A DNA stretch of 7,181 nucleotides from Spirochaetota bacterium. Its GTDB lineage: Bacteria > Spirochaetota > GWE2-31-10 > MWDO01. Positions 1 to 5,396 of the stretch are shown here, one piece after another. The first letter of the stretch is position 1; every line of letters starts with the position of its first letter. Below the pieces are notes generated by a model that saw only the letters and a program-made list of their open reading frames with translations, was not told the DNA's origin and ran no database searches. Location of the stretch: positions 1-7,181 of the forward strand of contig JAGOCL010000125.1 of NCBI GenBank assembly GCA_017998755.1. The letters are read 5' to 3'. The position numbers and the translations under genes were made by a program.

Positions 1-82
1 GGCTAAATATTCGACTATGCCGAAAACAAAAATAGCCGAATCGATCAGACAGCTAAAAGCTATAATTGGCGAAGATAAATAA
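1..82 (+). CDS. 3' end of an unidentified gene (partial)
   Basis: An open frame entering from the left edge (first full codon at base 2) reads 26 codons and ends in TAA at 80-82. The tail is short and lysine-rich and ends in Gly-Glu-Asp-Lys. Codon use matches the genes that follow. Too little is visible to name the product. It lies 63 bases upstream of the next plus-strand gene, so the two could be co-transcribed. Confidence 0.55.
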   Translation, partial: AKYSTMPKTKIAESIRQLKAIIGEDK

Positions 83-120
83 ATATTTTTGTATAACGAT
101 TCCAAGTTTTTGTTGTTATA

Positions 121-126
121 TATAAT
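121..126 (+). promoter_or_regulatory. Possible -10 box (TATAAT) before the putative lipoprotein gene
   Basis: A perfect TATAAT lies 19 bases upstream of the start codon at 146. No convincing -35 is found 16-18 bases upstream (the region reads GATTCC). Transcription from here would give a leader barely longer than the ribosome binding site. In DNA this AT-rich the match could be chance, and read-through from the upstream gene is an equally good explanation. Confidence 0.25.
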
Positions 127-135
127 AAAAGCTTT

Positions 136-140
136 GGAGG
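136..140 (+). promoter_or_regulatory. Ribosome binding site (GGAGG) that fixes the start at 146
   Basis: GGAGG sits 5 bases before the ATG at 146-148. The in-frame ATG further upstream, at 89, has no comparable site. Starting at 146 also places a hydrophobic signal-like segment directly at the N-terminus, which supports this choice. Confidence 0.75.
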
Positions 141-145
141 AAATT

Positions 146-826
146 ATGTACAAAATATTAATGATTATAGCGTCGTTTGCTTTTTCATGTTCCGTAGTTA
201 TGACGGACAATTCTGTAATAAACAAATCTAAAGTACAGATCGAGTTTTCGCGTAACGTCGCTTACGACCTGACGCATATTTATTTTGAAAACGTTAATAA
301 TAAAACTTTCTCTTTCGGTAAAAATCTCGGATCGGTAGATAATTTGATTGAGGTTTATCCCGGCGAATATAATATTTATTGCTATGGATTTAATTATCTC
401 GATAACGGCAAGCTCCTTTTATCTGAATATTTTTTTATAAATAAAATGATTAAATATCAAACGGACGATTTTATGTTTATAGATATGCGGAAATTATCGC
501 CGGAATTGTTTTTGTCCAAATATGAAAACGGGATATATAAAATTGAGATAAATATTAATGAAACTCAAAACTTGTTAAAAATGTCTTCTTTGTCGATAAA
601 AGAGCCAGATGAAGCAAAAAAAGCGCTTGATTTTGCTTTCGATCCGGATATCTGCGCTTATTACGCTTTTTTTGAAGATAACGACGTAAATAATACTGCG
701 TTAAATTACTCATTTTCTTTAAAAAATAAATATGACGCGACCGAATTATTAGGAGAAGAAACGGCGGTATCAACAATCGCGTATACAAATATACCGCTAA
801 GCGGTATCGCGCTTAAAAACGAATGA
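146..826 (+). CDS. Putative small exported lipoprotein, function unknown
   Basis: The product is 226 residues long from the ATG at 146, chosen for its GGAGG site. The N-terminus (MYK, then a hydrophobic stretch ILMIIASFAF, then Ser-Cys at 14-15) looks like a short lipoprotein signal peptide with Cys15 as the possible lipidated residue. The box (Ala-Phe-Ser-Cys) is not the classic Leu-Ala-Gly-Cys, but spirochaetal lipoboxes are loose. The mature part alternates aromatic/hydrophobic and polar residues, which suggests beta structure, with a VYPGEYNIYCYGF stretch near residues 72-84 resembling an edge of a beta-sandwich. The C-terminal third is acidic (EPDEAKKALDFAFDPD). I recognise no catalytic motif or family. 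It is convergent with the kinase operon, 28 bases away. If the Cys is not lipidated, it could still be a secreted or inner-membrane-anchored protein. Confidence 0.8.
   Translation: MYKILMIIASFAFSCSVVMTDNSVINKSKVQIEFSRNVAYDLTHIYFENVNNKTFSFGKNLGSVDNLIEVYPGEYNIYCYGFNYLDNGKLLLSEYFFINKMIKYQTDDFMFIDMRKLSPELFLSKYENGIYKIEININETQNLLKMSSLSIKEPDEAKKALDFAFDPDICAYYAFFEDNDVNNTALNYSFSLKNKYDATELLGEETAVSTIAYTNIPLSGIALKNE
791..807 (-). terminator. Candidate weak terminator hairpin for the kinase operon
   Basis: A perfect 7-base inverted repeat, ATACCGC-TAA-GCGGTAT, is GC-rich for this DNA. Read on the minus strand it lies about 48 bases past the kinase stop codon and is followed by a moderately T-rich run (ATTTGTAT), so it could end the minus-strand transcript. 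It lies inside the last codons of the convergent lipoprotein gene. As a plus-strand terminator it would cut that message before its stop codon, and no T run follows in that direction. A T8 run on the minus strand (854-847) directly after the kinase stop has no hairpin before it. Confidence 0.35.
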
Positions 827-854
827 ATGATGTAAAAATACAGGTTAAAAAAAA

Positions 855-2507
855 TCAATATTCAAAAAAAGAGCCGCCGATAAATTCTCTTAATATCGAA
901 GTAGAAGGGACGTTTGCCGTTGGAGCCGATAGTATATAGCTCAAGAATTTTTGCAATCTGACCGCTTCGCTATATTCTTCGTCGTAGGGTTTGATCTGCA
1001 TTAAAAGCGGCTCGGCAAACGGTTTTAACACCGCGAGTTCGTAATCAAGCGCCGTATTCAGATAACCGTCGGCGTTGTTTTGGAACGGGAAGATATATTT
1101 TTCCTCGCCGTTTCTTACCGAAGGCCACATTTGAAAAGTTTTTTTAGCGCTGTGTCCTCGATATTTGTAATCCCTGACCATTCTCCTTAAAAGGCGGTTG
1201 TCTGTCGTAGGAATTCTGTTGTTGTCGTCTAAATTAATTTGCGTTAGCGCGGAAATGTATATTTTATATTTCTCTTTTGGATTTATCGAGCTTGTCAATT
1301 TGTCGTTTAAACAGTGGATGCCTTCTATAACGATCATTTCATTCTGATTTAACGCTATTTCTTGTTCTGAAATTGAGGATTTGCCTGTAAAGAAGTTGTA
1401 ATAAGGCAATTTTACCGTTTTGCCTCGTAGAAGATCGCTAAGATTTTCATTAAGAAGTTCAAGATTTAAGGCGTCGAGCGATTCATAATCAGGTTTGCCG
1501 TTATCGTCTAGCGGAGTCGCGTCGCGGTCTATAAAATAGTTGTCTATCGAAATTGTGATAAGTTTTAGACCCGACGATTGAAGTTGTAAAGATATTTTTT
1601 TAGAAAAAGTTGTTTTCCCCGAAGAGGAGGGACCCGCAATAGAAATAAGACGAACGTTTTCTCTTTTAGTAAAAATATCGTCGGATATCTTTATTATCTG
1701 CTTGAATTGAAGGTTTTCAGCTATTTGTATATGGTTGTCTATTTCGTTGTTGATGATTATTTCATTAAGACTTCCAACGTTATCTACCTTCAAAACTTTG
1801 CATATATCTTTTGTTTCTTTGTAAACGTCAAAGATCTTTTTTTGTTCGATAAAAGGCGCGACTTTCTCGGGATCGGATTTTTTAGGGAATTGCAATATAA
1901 ACCCGTTCCTGTAATGTATCAGATTAAAAACTTTTAGTACTTTAGTATTTGAAGCAAGAGGTCCGTCGAAAACTTCGAAAAAGTTGTCGCATCTATAAAT
2001 AGAAAGTTTAGACATATTTAAACCGGAAAGAAGTTTTATTTTATCTTCTCTGTTATTTTCTTTGAAATAATTAATCGCTTCCTCATAACTGATTCTTTCT
2101 CTAAATATCTGTTTTTGAGCCGATACTTCTTCGAACATAGCGGTTTTTATTAATTTCAGATCGTTAACGGTCAATAAAGCGCCGTATAGATCAAAGTAAT
2201 ACCCCGGTCCGAGCGAATGTCCGATATGCAATTTCCTGTCCGGGAATATTTCGGAAACTACCTTAGCCAATAAAAAAGAGAGACTTCTTCTATAAACTTC
2301 CATACCGAAATCGTTTTTTATTGTAAGAAATTCTATTGTTGAATTTATTTTTACGGAAAACGAGAGGGACGTTACTTCGTTATTTACTTTAGACGCTATA
2401 TAATCTTCGTCGGATAAATATTGAAAGAGCTCGTAAATTTTTGTTCCTCTTTTGATCGTTACGCTCTTATCAATATTTTTTATATAAACTGAAACGTTAT
2501 CGTTCAT
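855..2507 (-). CDS. Nucleoside (uridine) kinase-like protein with N-terminal TGS/ThrRS-like module
   Basis: The product is 550 residues. Domains in order: a TGS-like domain (about 6-66); a segment like the threonyl/alanyl-tRNA synthetase second additional domain (about 70-180, with HIGHSLGPGYYFDLYG at 94-109); a connector; and a P-loop kinase of the phosphoribulokinase/uridine kinase type (about 284-520). The kinase has Walker A GPSSSGKTT at 292-300, the acceptor-side Asp-Asn-Tyr-Phe at 322-325, a Walker B-like MIVIEGIHCL at 391-400, and an Arg-rich lid (RLLRRMVRDYKYRGH, 438-452). The C-terminus SILREFIGGS is, as I recall, typical of this family. Known PRK-type members phosphorylate nucleosides with ATP or GTP; the exact substrate cannot be read from sequence. 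Where ThrRS has the HxxxH metal site, this protein has RRSLSFLL, so it is neither a synthetase nor a likely editing enzyme. The ATG at 2507 follows GGGGGA (2516-2511), with only three bases between. The gene is second in an operon behind the REC-STAS-REC gene. It is full length for the family. Confidence 0.88.
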   Translation of the reverse strand: MNDNVSVYIKNIDKSVTIKRGTKIYELFQYLSDEDYIASKVNNEVTSLSFSVKINSTIEFLTIKNDFGMEVYRRSLSFLLAKVVSEIFPDRKLHIGHSLGPGYYFDLYGALLTVNDLKLIKTAMFEEVSAQKQIFRERISYEEAINYFKENNREDKIKLLSGLNMSKLSIYRCDNFFEVFDGPLASNTKVLKVFNLIHYRNGFILQFPKKSDPEKVAPFIEQKKIFDVYKETKDICKVLKVDNVGSLNEIIINNEIDNHIQIAENLQFKQIIKISDDIFTKRENVRLISIAGPSSSGKTTFSKKISLQLQSSGLKLITISIDNYFIDRDATPLDDNGKPDYESLDALNLELLNENLSDLLRGKTVKLPYYNFFTGKSSISEQEIALNQNEMIVIEGIHCLNDKLTSSINPKEKYKIYISALTQINLDDNNRIPTTDNRLLRRMVRDYKYRGHSAKKTFQMWPSVRNGEEKYIFPFQNNADGYLNTALDYELAVLKPFAEPLLMQIKPYDEEYSEAVRLQKFLSYILSAPTANVPSTSILREFIGGSFFEY

Positions 2508-2524
2508 ATTTCCCCCGGAATTTA

Positions 2525-3784
2525 TTATCTTTTGATTTTTAACATTTCATAGGTTTTATTTATGATTATTTCAGAACTTAACGGCTTAGTCAGATAGCTT
2601 GTCGCTCCGTATTTTTTAGCTTTTAATATATACTCTTTTTCGATCATAGCGGTTATTACTACTATCGGAGTATTAAAACCCGAGCTTCTGAGCCTCTGCA
2701 TAATCTCAAAGCCGTTCACGTCGGGCATCATTAGATCTAAGAAAACCAAATCAGGGATATTTTTCTTGAAATCGTCTAAAAATGACTTTCCTGTGTCGTA
2801 TATAAGTATATTCCAGTTGTTTTCGGATAAAACCGTCGCTATATACTCTAAAATATGCAGATCGTCGTCGATTACGGCTATATTAAATTTATCGTCGGCG
2901 TTTCTTACTATTAAATTTGCGCTTTTATCCGACTCGGTTGAAAACTTAAAATCTAATATTTCCTCGAAGTTTTTTTCAGATACCTGAGATAATAATTGGG
3001 ATACCAGATTTTCAAGTTCTTTTCCGAACGCGAATACGTCCCCTTTACCAAGCGAATTTATCGCTTCTTTAATATCTTCTGTTATTTCAATATTTTTGTA
3101 AGAATCGTTTAGCGTCAGGCATTCTTTTACGAACGGCAGACCGGTTAGTATCTTAATAAATGAAGTAGGGGTATTAGTAGCTTCGGTTACGCAATTCATA
3201 AGAAGTCCCAAAAGTATGCCCGCGTCTTGACTGAACTCGATATCCGTTATGATGATGAGGATTTTGGGGTACTTGACTTTCGAATTTTCTAAAAGTTGTA
3301 TGATTTTATATTTTGCTATTTCTATCTTATCTTTGTTAAATCCGCCGGATATTTCGATAAAAAGTAAATCTTCGTTCAAGTGAATGTCAATTAATGAGTA
3401 AGAATCGTCTATATCTATGGGGACTTTGAGCGTTTCAGATATCGCGTTGAATAACAAATCAACTTTTACCGGTTTAGAAATGATCTTTGTTACTTTATAA
3501 AATATCAAACGCTCGATAATGGGTCTGTCAATTTTATTTGAAAGTAAAATCACCGGTATTTCGGCAATATTTTTGTATTGCTTTTTTTCGCGTATAAAAT
3601 CCAGTCCCGATAGTCTGTTTAAAATAAGATCCATAATCACAAGGTCGGGTACGACGTTCTTCAGCTTTATCAGTCCTTCAAAACCGTCCTTTGCCGATGA
3701 AACTTCAAAACCCAGATTCTCAAGTTTCTCGCATATATATCCTCTTAACAACTCGGAACTTTGAACTACTAAAATTTTCTTCAT
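2525..3784 (-). CDS. Two-receiver response regulator with a central STAS-like domain
   Basis: The product is 419 residues. The N-terminal receiver (about 1-120) keeps the phospho-acceptor position Asp52 (LVIMDL), Ser82 and Lys104 (SKP), but its acidic pocket is lost: after beta-1, ILVV, come Gln8-Ser9-Ser10 instead of Asp/Glu. Residues about 130-247 look like a STAS (anti-sigma-antagonist) fold: LLFIEISGGF, a helix, then ILIIITDIEFSQDAGILLG (175-193), a helix and a final strand. The C-terminal receiver (about 300-418) is complete, with Asp306-308, Asp350 (LVFLDLMMP), Thr378 and Lys400. A linker (about 248-299) joins them. No DNA-binding or enzymatic output domain is present, so signalling is probably through protein contacts in the cytosol. 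The start at 3784 is the first ATG of the frame and has a weak GGGATC site upstream. It is first in the operon, 17 bases before the kinase gene. The STAS assignment is mine by eye; the receivers are secure. Confidence 0.85.
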   Translation of the reverse strand: MKKILVVQSSELLRGYICEKLENLGFEVSSAKDGFEGLIKLKNVVPDLVIMDLILNRLSGLDFIREKKQYKNIAEIPVILLSNKIDRPIIERLIFYKVTKIISKPVKVDLLFNAISETLKVPIDIDDSYSLIDIHLNEDLLFIEISGGFNKDKIEIAKYKIIQLLENSKVKYPKILIIITDIEFSQDAGILLGLLMNCVTEATNTPTSFIKILTGLPFVKECLTLNDSYKNIEITEDIKEAINSLGKGDVFAFGKELENLVSQLLSQVSEKNFEEILDFKFSTESDKSANLIVRNADDKFNIAVIDDDLHILEYIATVLSENNWNILIYDTGKSFLDDFKKNIPDLVFLDLMMPDVNGFEIMQRLRSSGFNTPIVVITAMIEKEYILKAKKYGATSYLTKPLSSEIIINKTYEMLKIKR

Positions 3785-3813
3785 CTTGATCCCGTAAAAA
3801 ATTATTTTTGTAA

Positions 3814-3845
3814 TTAATATATTATCGGATATTTAATATATTAAA
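3814..3845. repeat. Two copies of palindromic TTAATATATTA in the divergent promoter region
   Basis: TTAATATATTA occurs at 3814-3824 and again at 3833-3843, 19 bases apart. The second copy extends to a perfect 14-base palindrome (TTTAATATATTAAA, 3832-3845). The pair covers the -10 edge and early transcribed region of the minus-strand promoter, where a repressor would be placed. The DNA is nearly all A/T, so chance is a real alternative. Confidence 0.45.
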
Positions 3846-3872
3846 AATAGAATAATATTTCCTTAAAGTCAA
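3844..3872 (-). promoter_or_regulatory. Sigma70-type promoter for the regulator-kinase operon
   Basis: On the minus strand TTGACT (3872-3867) is followed after exactly 17 bases by TATTTT (3849-3844). Transcription would begin near 3837, giving a leader of about 50 bases before the start codon at 3784. The near-consensus -35 and ideal spacing make it the best minus-strand candidate in the 210-base gap. Confidence 0.6.
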
Positions 3873-3910
3873 TTGTTTTGTATTAAATGATAATTATTAA
3901 ATATTTTTTA

Positions 3911-3943
3911 TTTTCAATAAAATTTGATAAAATTCATTGAAAA
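3911..3943. repeat. 8-base inverted repeat overlapping the plus-strand -35
   Basis: TTTTCAAT (3911-3918) and ATTGAAAA (3936-3943) are perfect inverted copies with centres 25 bases apart. The right arm contains the TTGAAA -35 of the plus-strand promoter. The geometry fits two half-sites on nearby turns of the helix, but no regulator can be named. Confidence 0.35.
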
Positions 3944-3965
3944 AATTGATTTTCTCTATTACTAT
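3937..3965 (+). promoter_or_regulatory. Sigma70-type promoter for the unidentified helical protein gene
   Basis: TTGAAA (3937-3942), a 17-base spacer and TACTAT (3960-3965) form a good promoter. The start of transcription would fall near 3972, about 23 bases before the ATG at 3995. An AGGGG ribosome binding site at 3983-3987 sits 7 bases before that ATG. Confidence 0.6.
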
Positions 3966-3975
3966 GATAATAGTA
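3960..3975. repeat. Small inverted repeat over the -10 and start site
   Basis: TACTAT-GATA-ATAGTA is a perfect 6-base dyad. It covers the proposed -10 and the likely first transcribed bases of the plus-strand gene. It could be an operator, or a weak hairpin if transcription starts further upstream. It is short, so confidence is limited. Confidence 0.3.
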
Positions 3976-3994
3976 TTATTAAAGGGGTTGGCTT

Positions 3995-5392
3995 ATGTCG
4001 GATATTATAAAAAGTTTTGAAACTGTTTACGATCAAATTGATACGACATATTTATCTAAAAAAATTCCAAAATTCAAATATTTGTTAAAGGGCGCCGAAT
4101 CGAATATAAATAATCTGATGGAGTTGCTTGTTCGTAAATCTTTCTTAAAAGAGGATTTGTACAACTACAATTCAATCGACGGCGAAACAAGTTTTTTTCT
4201 TCCGGAAGAAAAAAACTTCATGGAATCCGACCGACCGTCAAAAATTTATGAAAGACTCAAAGCTACCGCTTACGCGCTTGATTTTTTATCGTCAAGCATA
4301 CCGGAAACGGTAGATGAAATAACCGAGAAATATCTGGAAAATTGCCGAAAAATTCTTGATTACGTATCGTTTCATAATTTATCTTCTTCGAGCGCGGGCA
4401 TTAACACAAAATCGGTAAAAGAAATTTACGATCGAGTTTTGTCGTGTCAAGACGACGTATATAAAAAAATAGTCGTAGATTCTATGAAGATATTATCGGA
4501 CAATTTTCATACTATCCAGACGACTGTAGAGGAGATAACCAAATACAAGAAAGAGAAGTACAAATATAACTTTAGATACAAAGTGTTCCCTATATTGCCG
4601 GGAAATTTGAATGAGAAGCTTTTTAAAGAAAATCAGGCTCAATTTCTAAAGAATCTTGAAGATTTTATGAATAAAGAGCTTTTATCCGTTAAATATAATA
4701 AATTCTGGGTAGGAGAAGCTATAAAGGAGTGTTATAATTTAAACGAAATTGATTTTCTTGAAAGGTTGAAAAAGAATTTCTTATCCGATTTAGAAAAAAA
4801 GAAGACCGATAATATAATTAATTCCCCAAGAGAAAAATTGGTTAAGTTGATAGTCAATATGGCTAATCTTAAAAATTATATTGAAGAACTTTATTTCGAC
4901 CTTGATTACAATATCAAGCTTATCAAAACGAGAGAGAAAAATTTTTCTGAGAAATTTCAAAATGTTTTAAGAAAAATTTTAAATATCGCTAACGACGAGG
5001 ATTATTTTCATATAGAATATATCAATCCGTCGACAAAAGCTATAGAAAAAGACGTTATAAACGTAACCGAATTCCTTACTATGATCAAGAAAAAGACGGC
5101 GCTCTTTACCGAAATACTAAAGCCGACTTCAAATATATACGTAAAAATATCCAGAGGAACGGAAGACGCGCTTTATAAATTCTTAGACGATACTTATTTT
5201 TCGATTTTGCTTTTAAAAGAGAGGATATTAGGTATCGAGACGGAAATAAAATTAAATATTCCTAAAAAATTAAGAGGCAAACTTAGAGATTTATCGTCTA
5301 ACGCCGAAACTTTAGGCGCTTTTGTAATGAAAATAGGCGAGCAAAGAAGGAAATTTATTATTTCTCAAGAGAAATTTTTACATAAAAAATAA
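3995..5392 (+). CDS. Unidentified charged helical protein, possibly a spirochaete-conserved family
   Basis: The product is 465 residues, with no signal peptide or membrane segment, so it is probably cytosolic. It is rich in Lys, Glu, Asp, Leu and Ile and looks mostly helical, with long charged stretches (for example EEITKYKKEKYKYNF near 179-193 and ERLKKNFLSDLEKKK near 256-270) and a basic C-terminus. The N-terminal half has a distinctive pattern: FLKEDLYNY (50-58), then FMESDRP (75-81), LDFLSS (95-100), NLSSSSAGINTKS (128-140) and KVFPILP (196-202). I associate this pattern with an uncharacterised family in Treponema-like genomes; this is recollection, not a search. No catalytic motif is visible. 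The ATG at 3995 has AGGGG 7 bases upstream and a good promoter. The gene is divergent from the regulator-kinase operon and ends 4 bases from the convergent TPR gene. It appears intact. Confidence 0.85.
   Translation: MSDIIKSFETVYDQIDTTYLSKKIPKFKYLLKGAESNINNLMELLVRKSFLKEDLYNYNSIDGETSFFLPEEKNFMESDRPSKIYERLKATAYALDFLSSSIPETVDEITEKYLENCRKILDYVSFHNLSSSSAGINTKSVKEIYDRVLSCQDDVYKKIVVDSMKILSDNFHTIQTTVEEITKYKKEKYKYNFRYKVFPILPGNLNEKLFKENQAQFLKNLEDFMNKELLSVKYNKFWVGEAIKECYNLNEIDFLERLKKNFLSDLEKKKTDNIINSPREKLVKLIVNMANLKNYIEELYFDLDYNIKLIKTREKNFSEKFQNVLRKILNIANDEDYFHIEYINPSTKAIEKDVINVTEFLTMIKKKTALFTEILKPTSNIYVKISRGTEDALYKFLDDTYFSILLLKERILGIETEIKLNIPKKLRGKLRDLSSNAETLGAFVMKIGEQRRKFIISQEKFLHKK
5360..5379 (+). 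terminator. Possible weak intrinsic terminator inside the 3' end of the helical protein gene
   Basis: ATTTCTC-AA-GAGAAAT is a 7-base dyad (in practice probably a 6-pair stem with a CAAG loop), and its right arm runs directly into a T5 run (5375-5379). It precedes the stop codon at 5390-5392, and the stem is A/T-rich, so it would be inefficient. The two convergent genes leave only 4 bases between them, so any terminator here must lie within coding sequence. Confidence 0.25.
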
Positions 5393-5396
5393 CAAA

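Noticed and set aside
89..145. Upstream in-frame ATG at 89 as the start of the putative lipoprotein
   Set aside because: It lacks a ribosome binding site, would bury the hydrophobic signal segment at residue 20 onward, and the ATG at 146 has a perfect GGAGG 5 bases upstream.
555..788. Minus-strand frame opposite the putative lipoprotein gene
   Set aside because: It is basic and low-complexity, with no start signal, and lies fully within a better-supported gene.
791..807. Hairpin as the plus-strand terminator of the lipoprotein gene
   Set aside because: It lies before that gene's stop codon and no T run follows on the plus strand; the minus-strand reading is somewhat better.
1707..1937. Plus-strand frame opposite the kinase gene
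   Set aside because: The kinase domains on the other strand are unambiguous and this frame has no ribosome site or recognisable content.
1967..2507. Reading the kinase N-terminus as a threonyl-tRNA synthetase or fragment
   Set aside because: There is no class II catalytic core or HxxxH site, and the frame continues without a break into a P-loop kinase, which matches a known fused family.
2766..3764. Two plus-strand frames opposite the regulator gene
   Set aside because: They overlap receiver domains with intact motifs on the minus strand and show only mirrored composition.
3785..3994. A small gene or RNA in the intergenic gap
   Set aside because: No open frame with a ribosome site and no GC-rich structured segment is visible; the stretch is accounted for by promoters and AT-rich repeats.
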